Source: Anaerolineae bacterium
GTDB taxonomy: Bacteria > Chloroflexota > Anaerolineae > Aggregatilineales > Ch27
Assembly: GCA_013178165.1 (NCBI GenBank)
Contig: JABLXG010000011.1
Span: forward strand, 53,735 to 117,734
Length of the DNA: 64,000 nt
Reading direction: 5' to 3'
Shown here in pieces: positions 44,468-53,466 of this stretch. The notes below the pieces were generated by a model. That model was not told the origin of the DNA. It worked only from the letters and a program-made list of their open reading frames with translations, and ran no database searches. Each line of letters begins with the position of its first letter. Position 1 is the first letter of the stretch. A program made the translations under genes and the position numbers.

Positions 44468-46216
44468 ATGATTAACGCACTGGTTCCCTGGCTGGCCGCG
44501 ATCTTCAGCCTGCTCTGGGCCTATCCCTGGGCACGCTGGCTGCTGTCGCGTTCGCCCGCCCCTGAGGGTGAGGACGACCTGGCGCTGGTCGCCCTCCTGA
44601 CGCCCGCCCTGAGCCTGGGTGGGCTGGCCTGGCTGCTGATGATGCTGGCGGCGGTCTCCCCCACGCTGGTTGCTGCCGGACCGCTGATGGCGCTCCTGTT
44701 GACGCTGGCCGGAGCGGGCGGTTATGTCCTGCAGCGCGAACACCCCAGAGTACCCCCTCCCGCTTCGCCGAGAAGTAGCGGGCGCCACCCGGCAGCCGTC
44801 GCCGCGGTACTGGCCATCGCCGCCGTAATCGTCCTGACGCTGTTCAACGCCGCCTACTGGCCTTTTGGCGAAGACGACACCCTGAGCCTCTACGGGCCGA
44901 TGGCCTACCGTTTCGCCACGACCGGGCGCTTCGGCGGAGCCGGAGTATATGACGCCTATCCCCAGCTCGTTCCGCTGGCAATGGCCTACCTCCACCTGAT
45001 CAGTGGCGGGCCACAGGAATACGCCGGGCGCTTCGTGATCGCCGTCCTGGCCATGAGCGGGATCGGCGCGGCCTACGTGCTGGGGCGCGATCTGTATGGT
45101 CGGACGGTCGGGCTGGCCGCCGCTTACCTGCTGGCGACGACGCCGATCCTGCCACACTGGGCCGCCTCCGCCTATACTGACGTGCCCGCCGGAACACATG
45201 CCCTGCTGGCGATGATCTTCGCCTGGCGATTGAGTCGCCGACCGGGGATGATCAACGCGGCGCTGGCCGGGCTGCTGGCCGGGCTGGCCGCCTTCACCAA
45301 GAACGGCGCGCTGTTGATCCCGGCGGCGCTAGCTGGCTGGGTAATCTTCACGCACTGGCTCAGACGCACTGGGGCAGGACGGGCCATCAACGGGTGGGAG
45401 TCCCTGCTACTGGCGGGCGGGATTCTGCTGGCGGCAGGGCCATGGTATGTCCACACCTCGCTGGCCTACGGTTATCTGATCCCGCCTACCGGCTGGACCG
45501 ACCAGGCCAACCGGACGCTGGCCATGCTGCTTGGCCCGGCGCTGACACCGTCGCACTTTCTGCTGGGCGGCGCGCTGGGGTTGGCGGGCGTGGGCTGGCA
45601 GGCCATCAGGTTGTGGCGGGCACGCCCGGCCCTGGAGCCACGCGCAGTGCTGCTGCTGGGCTTTGGCGTCCCATTTTGGCTGGTCTGGTGGCTGCTGTTC
45701 AGCTACGACCTGCGCTTTCTGCTGCTGATCTGGGGCGTCTTTGCCGTGATGGGCGCCGACCTGCTGCTGGCTGCCGCCGGCTGGCTGACCCATCAGCGCT
45801 GGCTGGCCCGCACCGGCTGGCTGACGCGCGTCGCGTTGCCGCTGGCCATCATTCTGCTGGCGCTACCCACCGCCCGGATGGCCGTCGATCACAAGCTGGA
45901 GATCCTGCGCGACCCGTTCATGAGCGACGATGCCCGGCATGCCATCCAGCTCGGCGGGCGCTGGCCAGCGATCCGCTGGCTGCGGACACAAGCACCGCCG
46001 GGATCGACGGTGCTGTTCGCCGAATACCACTTCTACTACGCCCTGATGCAGGCTGACCTGCGCCTGAGCCTGCTGGGCGCCGCTGATCGGGCCACGGTGA
46101 CCGCCCACGACTACTGGATCGCTGCGCCGGGCCAGCCGGAACCGCCCTGGGCTGCTGAAGCCGGGCTGCGCGAAATTCTGGCAGCGGAAGGCTACCGCCT
46201 GTACGAAGTGCCGTGA
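44468..46216 (+). CDS. Polytopic GT-C (ArnT/GT39-like) glycosyltransferase
   Basis: Membrane protein of 582 residues from the ATG at 44468 (GAAGGAAGG upstream). About twelve hydrophobic helices precede a short C-terminal extracytoplasmic domain (from about residue 500: TQAPPGSTVLFAEYHFYYALMQADLRLSLLG). The first large loop has an acidic pair, FGEDDTLSLYGPMAYRF, in the position of the catalytic Asp/Glu motif of GT-C enzymes such as ArnT and PMT, which use lipid-linked sugars. TPILPHWAASAYTDVPAGTHALL and FTKNGALLIP also suit the family. The IS element is inserted 82 bp upstream; the gene is otherwise intact. Acceptor unknown. Confidence 0.7.
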   Translation: MINALVPWLAAIFSLLWAYPWARWLLSRSPAPEGEDDLALVALLTPALSLGGLAWLLMMLAAVSPTLVAAGPLMALLLTLAGAGGYVLQREHPRVPPPASPRSSGRHPAAVAAVLAIAAVIVLTLFNAAYWPFGEDDTLSLYGPMAYRFATTGRFGGAGVYDAYPQLVPLAMAYLHLISGGPQEYAGRFVIAVLAMSGIGAAYVLGRDLYGRTVGLAAAYLLATTPILPHWAASAYTDVPAGTHALLAMIFAWRLSRRPGMINAALAGLLAGLAAFTKNGALLIPAALAGWVIFTHWLRRTGAGRAINGWESLLLAGGILLAAGPWYVHTSLAYGYLIPPTGWTDQANRTLAMLLGPALTPSHFLLGGALGLAGVGWQAIRLWRARPALEPRAVLLLGFGVPFWLVWWLLFSYDLRFLLLIWGVFAVMGADLLLAAAGWLTHQRWLARTGWLTRVALPLAIILLALPTARMAVDHKLEILRDPFMSDDARHAIQLGGRWPAIRWLRTQAPPGSTVLFAEYHFYYALMQADLRLSLLGAADRATVTAHDYWIAAPGQPEPPWAAEAGLREILAAEGYRLYEVP

Positions 46217-46248
46217 ATGAAGCAGGTGGGAAGGGGCGCAGCGCAGCG

Positions 46249-47478
46249 TCAGCGCACGCCCCACATGACCGGGTCGTATGTGCCATAGGCGGCATACATC
46301 CCCTCGCTGACCTCGGTGTAGTCGCCGCTGAGTGTATCCAGGATCAGCAGCAGGGCGGCGCGCTCGTCCTCTGGCACGTCGACGCCGAAGGCAATGTAGC
46401 GCCCGTCCGGCGACCAGACCAGGGCTGGCAGGCGCGGGCTGACCCGGTTGGTGGCAAAGCCGCAGTAAGCCGTGATTTTGCCGCTGGCGGTATCCAGTAC
46501 GTGGATGACTGCATGACCGACGTTGGCGGCCATATCCGGCCCGATGATCTCGATCACCCAGAAAGCCAGGTAGCGCCCGTCCGGCGACCAGCTCAGGGCG
46601 TGAGTCATCTGCTCTCCACTAAGCCGCACCGCGCCATACAGGCCGGTCAGGTTGGTGACACGGACGGCATCCGCCACCCCCGGCTCCACCAGAAAAACCT
46701 CCGCCCCGGCCAGCCCGACCAGCGGGTCAACTTCCCCCCGGCCAATGTAGGCCAGCCGCGCCCCATCCGGCGACCAGACCGCCCCACCGCTGTACGGCTT
46801 GACCTCCAGCAGGGGCAGCGCCTCCCCATCCTCCAGGTTGACCAGTTCCAGCACCGGCCACTCTGCCGATCCCTGGGCCAACCGCAGCCCGTAGTAGCCG
46901 CCGGGTTGGATGGAGAACGTGTCAAAGTCGGCCAGATGCACTGGCTCCCCCTGCTCCGGGGGGACGCCGATGGGGTAAATGGCCGGGCGGCCAGCGGTCG
47001 GCCATACCAGCCAGTGTGTTTCATCCCACCAGTCCAGCTCGCTGACATAGTAGGGGAAGGCCGGCTGGCGGTCGTAACCATCCGGTCGCATTGTCCAGAA
47101 GGTAGCTGTCTCCGGCGAAACATACAGCAGCCGCCAGCGATCCGGGGAGGGCCGGCAGTTAGGAGCGCAGGGGCGAGTCTCCGGCAGCGGGTAGCGCATC
47201 CGGCGATCCAGATCCACCACCCACATCGCGTCACGGGAGAAAGTGGTCACGATCAGGCCGCTGGCGGCAAAGTCCGGACCGCGCGGTTGCACGCCAGCGC
47301 CGCATTGCTGGACGAGCACGCCGTACTCCGGCAACGCCGCAGGCGGCGGCAGTGTCGCGTCGCCACCCTGGGCTTCAATTGCGCCAGGCAACAGGCCGGC
47401 CAGAATCAGGCCGCCAAGCAGCATGGCAACCTGCCAGCCACGCCCACGCCGCACCGCTTGATTACCAGCCACGCGCAT
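46249..47478 (-). CDS. Exported WD40-like/TolB-type beta-propeller protein
   Basis: 409 residues from the ATG at 47478. The N-terminus (RRGRGWQVAMLLGGLILAGLLPGAIEAQ) is a signal peptide. At least three PD40 repeats are clear: VWSPDGARLAYIGRG, SWSPDGRYLAFWVIE and VWSPDGRYIAFGVDV; weaker ones fill the rest. Such propellers bind partners or ligands; no catalytic residues are seen. Its start overlaps the end of the esterase gene by 17 bases with no clear ribosome site, suggesting coupled translation. A downstream ATG at residue 18 is an alternative start but would shorten the signal peptide's basic region. Confidence 0.68.
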   Translation of the reverse strand: MRVAGNQAVRRGRGWQVAMLLGGLILAGLLPGAIEAQGGDATLPPPAALPEYGVLVQQCGAGVQPRGPDFAASGLIVTTFSRDAMWVVDLDRRMRYPLPETRPCAPNCRPSPDRWRLLYVSPETATFWTMRPDGYDRQPAFPYYVSELDWWDETHWLVWPTAGRPAIYPIGVPPEQGEPVHLADFDTFSIQPGGYYGLRLAQGSAEWPVLELVNLEDGEALPLLEVKPYSGGAVWSPDGARLAYIGRGEVDPLVGLAGAEVFLVEPGVADAVRVTNLTGLYGAVRLSGEQMTHALSWSPDGRYLAFWVIEIIGPDMAANVGHAVIHVLDTASGKITAYCGFATNRVSPRLPALVWSPDGRYIAFGVDVPEDERAALLLILDTLSGDYTEVSEGMYAAYGTYDPVMWGVR

Positions 47479-48298
47479 AAAAGGCCAGATAGTCGGCAAC
47501 ATGTTGCACCCAGTAAGCGCCGTCATGGCCGCCCGGCCATAGATGGTAATCGTGCGCCAGGCCCATCGCCAGCAACTCCTGGTGAAGCGTTTCGATGCTG
47601 CGGCGCAGCGGATCGTCCCAGCCGCAATCCAGCCAGATACGCGGCTGGCTGGCCGGGATGACAAAGCGCCGCGCCAGGTGCAGCGGATCGCGCCGGGCGA
47701 AAGCATCGTCGTCGTCGATGCCGAAGATCCAGGGCGGCGCCCCGGGGCCATCCGGGTCGTAGAAGACCGCCGGACTGTGCAACCCGACCGCGCAGAAGCG
47801 GGCCGGATCGGTGAAGGCGTGGACAGCCGCCCCTGCCCCGCCCATGCTCAGACCGCCGATCGCCCGTCCGTCGCGGTCGCGCCGCACCGGGTAATGCCCC
47901 TCGACAAAAGGGATAGCTTCTTTGAGCAGGTAGTCGCCGTAGTTGCCGTAACAGTCAAAGCCGTCGTAGTAATACTCGCTCGCATCGTTGTAGGGCGAAT
48001 CCTCCCAGACGACGCCGGGCGGATCGGCGGCGTTGAGGTAGAAGCTCTTGTCGCCCTGAGGCATAGCCAGGATCATCGGCGGCAACATCCCCGCTGCGAT
48101 GCCCTCCGCCAGCCGGACGTGCACAGCCAACCGATCAGTCCAGAAGCGTTCATGGCTGCCCCACAGATGCAGCAGGTACACAACCGGGTACTGGCGTCGC
48201 CGGTCGTAGCCGGGCGGAGTCACCACGCGCAGGCGCATCACGCTACCCACTGCATTACTGGGCAGCAGATGGTCGTGGATAGCGCTCTCAACGGGCAT
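47462..48298 (-). CDS. Putative esterase (esterase D / acetyl-xylan-esterase-like alpha/beta hydrolase)
   Basis: Cytosolic-looking serine esterase, 278 residues from the ATG at 48298 (GGGGAGG about ten bases upstream). Features of the PF00756 family: VTPPGYDRRRQYPVVYLLHLWG, MPQGDKSFY, the nucleophile elbow IGGLSMGGAGA, the acid region LDCGWDDPLR, and the catalytic His in LWPGGHDGAYW. Similar enzymes remove acyl groups from sugars or thioesters. It overlaps the HD-domain gene by 11 bases. Polysaccharide deacetylation is plausible here but not shown. Confidence 0.78.
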   Translation of the reverse strand: MPVESAIHDHLLPSNAVGSVMRLRVVTPPGYDRRRQYPVVYLLHLWGSHERFWTDRLAVHVRLAEGIAAGMLPPMILAMPQGDKSFYLNAADPPGVVWEDSPYNDASEYYYDGFDCYGNYGDYLLKEAIPFVEGHYPVRRDRDGRAIGGLSMGGAGAAVHAFTDPARFCAVGLHSPAVFYDPDGPGAPPWIFGIDDDDAFARRDPLHLARRFVIPASQPRIWLDCGWDDPLRRSIETLHQELLAMGLAHDYHLWPGGHDGAYWVQHVADYLAFYARGW

Positions 48299-48944
48299 GA
48301 GCGACCGGTTCCTCCCCGGCAACCTGGTTCGCGCACAGCTCAGCGTGCGCTGCCCGCAGGTTGGGATGGATCGTCCACCCCAGTTCGTCCTCGTGGCGGA
48401 TCACCCAGTCCAGGTAGGCAAAGGCCATCGCATCCAGCCCGACATCCAGCGCCGCCTTGAGCGCGGGCAGGAAGTCATGACGCGGCGAGGCGGGATCAAG
48501 GGCGACCTTATCCGCCACAAAGACGATTTTCTCCAGCCGGCCCGCCCCGGCGCGCAGCGTGGAATGATAGCGAATGGCGTTCAGCACGACCCGGCTGGTG
48601 ATGCCCAGCTTCCGCCGGGCGACCGCCGCCGCCAGTGGACCGTGCAAGAGCGGCGGGATGGCGCGGTCTTCCAGCTTGAGGCGGACGTTCCATCGCCTGA
48701 TCTCGTCCAGCAGATTCTGCGGCGGCACGACGGCCGCCAGATCATGGCACCAGGCCGCCTGGGCCGCGCGGGTCATATCCCCGGCCATATCACGGCCAAA
48801 GCGCGCCGCCAGGATGCGGGCCTGGCCCACCACCTGGCGGGTATGGGCCAGCGTATCAGCCCGGCCCATTGCCGTCAGAAACGCGCTGACATCCCGACCA
48901 ATGTTGCCCGTCGACTGCAGCGCGTCAAAGACACTATCACTCAT
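48288..48944 (-). CDS. HD-domain phosphohydrolase, YqeK-like
   Basis: 218 residues. Metal-binding HD pattern: His in DTLAHTRQVVGQARIL, the His-Asp pair in AAWCHDLAAVVP, His in PPLLHGPLAAAVARRKLGI, and a later IRYHSTLRAGAGRLEKIVFVADKV with the conserved Asp. This order is that of YqeK, a bacterial enzyme splitting diadenosine tetraphosphate. The usual neighbour nadD is absent here; instead it heads an operon with an esterase and a WD40-like protein. Confidence 0.78.
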   Translation of the reverse strand: MSDSVFDALQSTGNIGRDVSAFLTAMGRADTLAHTRQVVGQARILAARFGRDMAGDMTRAAQAAWCHDLAAVVPPQNLLDEIRRWNVRLKLEDRAIPPLLHGPLAAAVARRKLGITSRVVLNAIRYHSTLRAGAGRLEKIVFVADKVALDPASPRHDFLPALKAALDVGLDAMAFAYLDWVIRHEDELGWTIHPNLRAAHAELCANQVAGEEPVAHAR

Positions 48945-49163
48945 CGCCCCCTGCTTTCATGCACCAACCATGCATCCAGAGCATAACACGCCCGCCCGGC
49001 TCCGTCATCCACCGGAACGGGGGTGCAGGGCTGATCAGCCCGTGATCACGGCGGCCAGCAAGAAAGAGACCGGGAGAGCGGGAAGCCGGGACGATAAACC
49101 TGCAACCACAGGTAGCGCCCCTGCTCTGGCTTCCTTTACTGTCTGTTCCCTGGCCCCTTATTC

Positions 49164-51587
49164 TCACCGACCGGGCGGCACCGCCACCTGCACCCGCCGG
49201 CGGCCATCCTCGCCTGTAGCAACCTCGCCGCCGGAAACCGGGCGCATTTCGCCGGGCGGCAGCACAAACGCCACCGTGTCGTAAGGCAATGGGAAGCCGC
49301 CCTGCGGCGGGTCAACAGCCAGGACGATCTGCGCCGCCGTAGCCGCAACGCGCAGCGTCAAACGGGTCTGCTCCCCGCGGGTGTAGGCCATGCTCCAGCC
49401 GTCATCTTCCACCAGCGCAAAGGCACCCTCGCCCCCACCCGGCGACGGGAAAACATGTACCTCGCGCAGGCTGTCTGGCTCCGCCCCCACATGGCGCATA
49501 GCCCGCCCCAGCGGGATCAACCCATCGGCGGGGACCAGCAGCGGGATGCGCTCCAGCGGCGCGTCCAGCGTCACCATCTGCCCGCCCGCGTGCCACTGGC
49601 CTGTATGAAAATCGCACCAGGCCGTTCCAGCAGGGAGGTAAACCGCCCGCGTCCGCGCCCCCGGCTCCAGCACGGAGGCTACCAGCAGGTTTGGCCCCAG
49701 CATGAAGTCGAACGACTCCATCCGGCAGTGCGGATCATGGGCGAAGTGATAGACCAGAGGGCGCACAATCGGGGCGCCGGTCCGCGCCGCCTCCGCCAGC
49801 AATGTGTAGAGGTATGGCAGCAGCCGGTAACGGAAGCGGATAGCTTCCCGCACAAGCGGCAACACCTCCGGGTACATCCACGGCTCGGTGGCCTGGCCGC
49901 CCAGACCCAGCGAATGAATGGTGAAGCGCGGGTGAAAGATGCCGTTCTGCACCCAGCGGAGGAACAACTCCGGCTCCGGCGGCTGCCCGGCAAACCCGCC
50001 GACGTCATGACCGGTGTTGGGCATCCCGGAAAGGCTCAGGCCCAGCCCCATTGGGATGTTGTAACGCAGCGTATGCCAGGAGGTGTGGTTATCGCCGGAC
50101 CACGTCTGCGCGTAGCGCTGCATGCCGGGCGAGGCCGCCCGCGTCACTACGAACGGCCGCCGATCGGGGTGCGCTTCCCGCACGGCTTCATAGGAAGCCA
50201 GGCCCATCAACAGGGTCAGGATTGGCCGGGCCAGCCCGACCGGCAACAGCTCACCGAATCCAGCGCAACGGGCGGCGTCATCGCGCAGTTCAAACTCGTT
50301 GTTGTCGTTCCAGGGCGCGTCGACGCCGCACTCCAGCAGCGCCTGCCTGACCTGCCCCCGCCACCAGTCAAAACCGGCGGCGCTGCTGAAATCGATATAC
50401 GACGCCGGGTCAGTTTCAGCAATCCCACCACTCCAGTAGTCCACTACCTCCGGCGCATCGGCTTCCGCTGCGCGGACAAAGCCGCCACGCCCGACCACCT
50501 CGTCATAGGCGGGGTTGGAGCGCAACAGGTGCGGCTTGATGTTGGCCAGCACGTGCATCCCCGCCGTATGGAAAGCGGCGGTCATGGCCGCCGGATCGGG
50601 GATTTTGGCCCGGTTCCAGGTGAAGACCTGGCGCTTGCCCGCCGCGTCGGTAGTGTAGCCGGAGGAGAGGTGGAAGCCATCACAGGGGATGTCGTGCCCG
50701 GCGCAGCGGGCGATGAAGCCACGCAGTTGCGCGTCGGCGTCCGGCAATTCGGTATAGCGCATCGTCGAGCCGAGATAGCCCAGCGTCCAGCGCGGCGGCA
50801 GGCAGGGCCGCCCGGTCAGACGGGTGAACTTCTCCACCACCTCCGGGATACCCGGCCCGTAGATCAGGTAGCAATCGATGTCGCCGTCAGCGGCTTCGTA
50901 GTAGCGGTACGGGCCGTAGATGGCATTGATCTCCCGCCCCAGGTCAAAGACAGCACTGGCCGGATTATCATAGAACAGGCCGTAAGCAATCCCCCGGTCA
51001 GGCACATACGTGATGCCAAATGGCCAGTGCTTGTAAAGGGGGTCGCTGTTCTCGGCGTTATAGGCCAGCGCGTCGACGGCGTCCATGCGCAGGCGCAACC
51101 CCGCCTTGTCCAGCGGTCCGGCCTTCTCGCCAAAGCCATAGTAGTGCTCGTCAGCGCGGCGGGCCAGGGTGTGACGCACTGCCCGCCCGCCCCGATCGTG
51201 GGCAAAGCCGCGCCCCCACAGGTCGGCGGCAAACGCCGTCCCGGTGGCGTCCGCCCAGACGATATGGAGCCGCGCCAGATCGATGTGCAGGGTCAGCCGG
51301 CCGGCATGCAGGTGAATCGCCTGACCGGCCATCTCGTGGCTGAAGCCCGGCAGCGTGAAGGGCGACAGATCATCGCGGCGGCGGCCCTCGCGGGGCATCG
51401 CGCCACCTGGCCCAGCGACCGCCCAGGTACGGTTCAGGCGCGGCGTACCATCCGGCATGAACCACAGGCGGACCACATCCTGTTCCAGGATGTCAATGCG
51501 CAGGGCTTCGCCGTGCGGGCCGCTCAGCGTCATGCCGTGCCCGTCCAAGCTGCGCAGGACAGCGCTGCTCATGGTGGTCAAACGCAT
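49164..51587 (-). CDS. GH31 alpha-glycosidase (alpha-glucosidase / alpha-xylosidase)
   Basis: Retaining glycosidase, 807 residues, no signal peptide, ATG at 51587 after GGGGGGG. The nucleophile Asp is in DAPWNDNNEFEL and the acid/base Asp in TWSGDNHTSWHTLRYNIPMGLGLSLSG, the two GH31 signatures. An N-terminal beta-sandwich (about 1-230, with YYGFGEKAGPLDK) and C-terminal beta domains flank the barrel. Typical GH31 members are intracellular and trim alpha-glucosyl or alpha-xylosyl ends. In an arabinan/xylan-degrading genome alpha-xylosidase is attractive, but the motif before the nucleophile does not decide it. A single-gene unit. Confidence 0.9.
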   Translation of the reverse strand: MRLTTMSSAVLRSLDGHGMTLSGPHGEALRIDILEQDVVRLWFMPDGTPRLNRTWAVAGPGGAMPREGRRRDDLSPFTLPGFSHEMAGQAIHLHAGRLTLHIDLARLHIVWADATGTAFAADLWGRGFAHDRGGRAVRHTLARRADEHYYGFGEKAGPLDKAGLRLRMDAVDALAYNAENSDPLYKHWPFGITYVPDRGIAYGLFYDNPASAVFDLGREINAIYGPYRYYEAADGDIDCYLIYGPGIPEVVEKFTRLTGRPCLPPRWTLGYLGSTMRYTELPDADAQLRGFIARCAGHDIPCDGFHLSSGYTTDAAGKRQVFTWNRAKIPDPAAMTAAFHTAGMHVLANIKPHLLRSNPAYDEVVGRGGFVRAAEADAPEVVDYWSGGIAETDPASYIDFSSAAGFDWWRGQVRQALLECGVDAPWNDNNEFELRDDAARCAGFGELLPVGLARPILTLLMGLASYEAVREAHPDRRPFVVTRAASPGMQRYAQTWSGDNHTSWHTLRYNIPMGLGLSLSGMPNTGHDVGGFAGQPPEPELFLRWVQNGIFHPRFTIHSLGLGGQATEPWMYPEVLPLVREAIRFRYRLLPYLYTLLAEAARTGAPIVRPLVYHFAHDPHCRMESFDFMLGPNLLVASVLEPGARTRAVYLPAGTAWCDFHTGQWHAGGQMVTLDAPLERIPLLVPADGLIPLGRAMRHVGAEPDSLREVHVFPSPGGGEGAFALVEDDGWSMAYTRGEQTRLTLRVAATAAQIVLAVDPPQGGFPLPYDTVAFVLPPGEMRPVSGGEVATGEDGRRRVQVAVPPGR

Positions 51588-51963
51588 GGAGTTCCCCCCC
51601 TCTGCCAGACTGATGTACCTGGATTATCGCCCATTGAGCGCCGATTCGCATCCATCAGGCTGCCCGCCCCGCAGAGCTACCAGCAGGGCAAAACGGCAGT
51701 CGATCCCGGCTGTTTGTTGAAATTGTGACAACCGTCACTACCCGCTATTGTGCATGTTAGCCATACTCAGGGTAGACAGACAGCAGGATGCCATGATGCC
51801 GGGGTGCCCATTCCCCGTACGCAACGCCACCAGAACCCGTGTTCTCTGCGCCACACGTACTCCCGAATCACCCGCATTGCAGCCCCGACAGGCGTCAGCT
51901 TCAGGCATCCCTGACAACAGGTAGATTCCCGGCTTATCGTAACAGCCCGGTCAAGGAGGTGTA
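51588..51963. other. Divergent intergenic region, GH31 / FeoA
   Basis: 376 bp. It holds a plus-strand promoter-like pair at 51723-51751 overlapping the inverted repeat GTGAC-AACC-GTCAC (51725-51738), which could be an operator. The implied feoA leader is about 205 nt. No gene is supported; a 69-codon minus-strand frame lacks any signal. Confidence 0.5.
51723..51751 (+). promoter_or_regulatory. Putative feoA promoter with embedded inverted repeat
   Basis: -35 TTGTGA (51723-51728), 17-bp spacer and -10 TATTGT (51746-51751). The dyad GTGACAACCGTCAC (51725-51738) overlaps the -35 and spacer, where a repressor could act. Confidence 0.4.
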
Positions 51964-52218
51964 ATGACAACCCCAACCACGATCACCACGGTTATCCGCA
52001 CGCTTGATCAATTGCTGCCCGGTCAAACGGCCGTGATCAAGCAGATTGGCGGGCGTGGCGATTTCCGCCGACGGATGAGCGAGGTCGGCCTGACAGCGGG
52101 TGCAGTGATTGAAATGCTCAGCGCAACCACCCTGGGCGATCCGATCGAGTACCTACTGAATGGCCGCCGCCTGCTGCTGCGCCGCGCCGAAGCGCGGGTT
52201 ATCGTGGTCGAACTGTAG
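51964..52218 (+). CDS. feoA: FeoA-domain protein
   Basis: SH3-like small protein, 84 residues, with a strong ribosome site (AAGGAGGTG) before the ATG at 51964. TVIRTLDQLLPGQTAVIKQIGGRGDFRRRMSEVGLTAGAVIEML and the C-terminal YLLNGRRLLLRRAEARVIVVEL match the FeoA domain found in ferrous-iron transport and in metal-responsive regulators. There is no FeoB nearby, so it may assist a FeoB encoded elsewhere or have a separate role. Confidence 0.85.
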   Translation: MTTPTTITTVIRTLDQLLPGQTAVIKQIGGRGDFRRRMSEVGLTAGAVIEMLSATTLGDPIEYLLNGRRLLLRRAEARVIVVEL

Positions 52219-52360
52219 GCCTCGGGCCAGGGCCAGCGCAGATTTTGCACCGCCAGCGACTACCGACCGTCCCGGCTGGGATGGTCGGCGGTTTTATAAT
52301 CCCGGCCTGGCAACCTCCGCCTTGCCGGGCGTTGCCCCGGCAGACACTCACGGCCGGTTA

Positions 52361-52388
52361 TTGCAGGGCTGTCTGTACCAGCTATAAT
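52361..52388 (+). promoter_or_regulatory. Promoter of the response-regulator gene
   Basis: -35 TTGCAG (52361-52366), 16-bp spacer and a perfect -10 TATAAT (52383-52388). It lies 41 bp before the start codon at 52430. Confidence 0.6.
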
Positions 52389-52429
52389 TGTCCGGACTTT
52401 GCATCACAATTTTATCTGAAGGATATCTT

Positions 52430-52816
52430 ATGACGATGCGTCATATCCTCATTGTCGACGACCTGGCTGACACAAGGATGTTATTGCGCCTGATCCTGGC
52501 GGGCAGGGGCGGCTACGTCACCCTGGAAGCGGCTACCGGCGCGGAGGCGCTGGCGCTGGTGGCGCACCAGAAGCCGGACGCCATCATCATCGACTACATG
52601 ATGCCTGACATGAACGGCCTGGAAATCTGCCAGCGGCTGCGAGTCATGCCCGGCCTGGCTGACCTGCCGATCCTGATGCTGACCGCACAGATCAGCCCGA
52701 CCCTGCGGGAGGAAGCCCTGGCCGCGGGCGTCACCAGCTTCATGACCAAACCGGTTATCCCGGCTGACCTGCTGGCCGAAGTGGCCCGCCTGATCGGGGC
52801 CGCGGCCAGAGTCTAG
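52430..52816 (+). CDS. Single-domain response regulator (CheY/REC-like)
   Basis: 128-residue receiver domain with no output domain, ATG at 52430 after GAAGGA. The phosphorylation site is visible: the acidic pair in HILIVDDLADTR, the phospho-acceptor Asp in AIIIDYMMPDMNGLEIC, the Thr/Ser switch in PILMLTAQIS and the Lys in SFMTKPVIPADLL. It would be phosphorylated by a histidine kinase not encoded here. It overlaps the convergent methyltransferase gene by four bases at its 3' end. Confidence 0.9.
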   Translation: MTMRHILIVDDLADTRMLLRLILAGRGGYVTLEAATGAEALALVAHQKPDAIIIDYMMPDMNGLEICQRLRVMPGLADLPILMLTAQISPTLREEALAAGVTSFMTKPVIPADLLAEVARLIGAAARV

Positions 52817-53445
52817 GGACTCACCCCCGCCTGCCGGCGGCGCAGCGCATACCAGGCTGCCGGACGTTCTTCGCCAGCGGTATCCCGGCTGAAAACGACT
52901 GCTACCAGCACGAAGGCAGCACCAAACAGACTTGCCACATCCTCCGGGTTAAGGCCCGGCGGGTCATCCGTGCCTGCCTGCCGCTGCCAGGCGTACAGGC
53001 GCAGCAGGCCGCCCGCCGCTACCAGCCGCGCCGCATGGTCGGCATAGCGCCGCCGTTCTTCTTCCGCCAGCCCGTGCAGACAGCCAATATCCAGCCACAG
53101 ATCAACCGGGGGATGCTCGATCAGAAAATCCGTCGCGCCGACATCCGCGCGCACAAAACGGATCTGCGCCCGGCCCAGACCAGCGGCTCGCGCACGGGCG
53201 CGGGCCTGCCTGAGCGCGGCGGCCACCCAGTCCACGCCGGTCACCCGCCAGCCGCGCCTGGCCAGGTACACCGTGCTGACGCCCGTGCCACAGCCCACAT
53301 CCAACGCCCGCCCAGGCGGGAGCGCCTGTGGCCCTTCTGCCAGCGCCCGCACCTCCGGCGGCACGATACCGGTATCCCAGGGTGGCGGCTCCGCACCACG
53401 GTACGCCGCCAGATAGCGTTCGTAGCGTGACCGATCGCTGCTCAT
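52813..53445 (-). CDS. Class I SAM-dependent methyltransferase
   Basis: 210 residues from the ATG at 53445 (AGGA upstream; a TTG seven codons earlier is an alternative). Motif I is ALDVGCGTGVSTVYLARRGWRVTGVD, motif II region FVRADVGATDF, post-motif VDLWLDIGCLHGL, and motif III AARLVAAGGLLRLYAWQR. The layout resembles thiopurine/tellurite-resistance-like methyltransferases (TehB group). Substrate not determinable. It lies 21 bp after the hypothetical gene in the same direction and may be co-transcribed. Confidence 0.83.
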   Translation of the reverse strand: MSSDRSRYERYLAAYRGAEPPPWDTGIVPPEVRALAEGPQALPPGRALDVGCGTGVSTVYLARRGWRVTGVDWVAAALRQARARARAAGLGRAQIRFVRADVGATDFLIEHPPVDLWLDIGCLHGLAEEERRRYADHAARLVAAGGLLRLYAWQRQAGTDDPPGLNPEDVASLFGAAFVLVAVVFSRDTAGEERPAAWYALRRRQAGVSP

Positions 53446-53466
53446 CGCGTCCTGGCTGTCGGCCAA

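Noticed and set aside
49455..51728. 757-codon plus-strand frame opposite GH31
   Set aside because: GH31 on the minus strand has both catalytic motifs and full length; the antisense frame has none.
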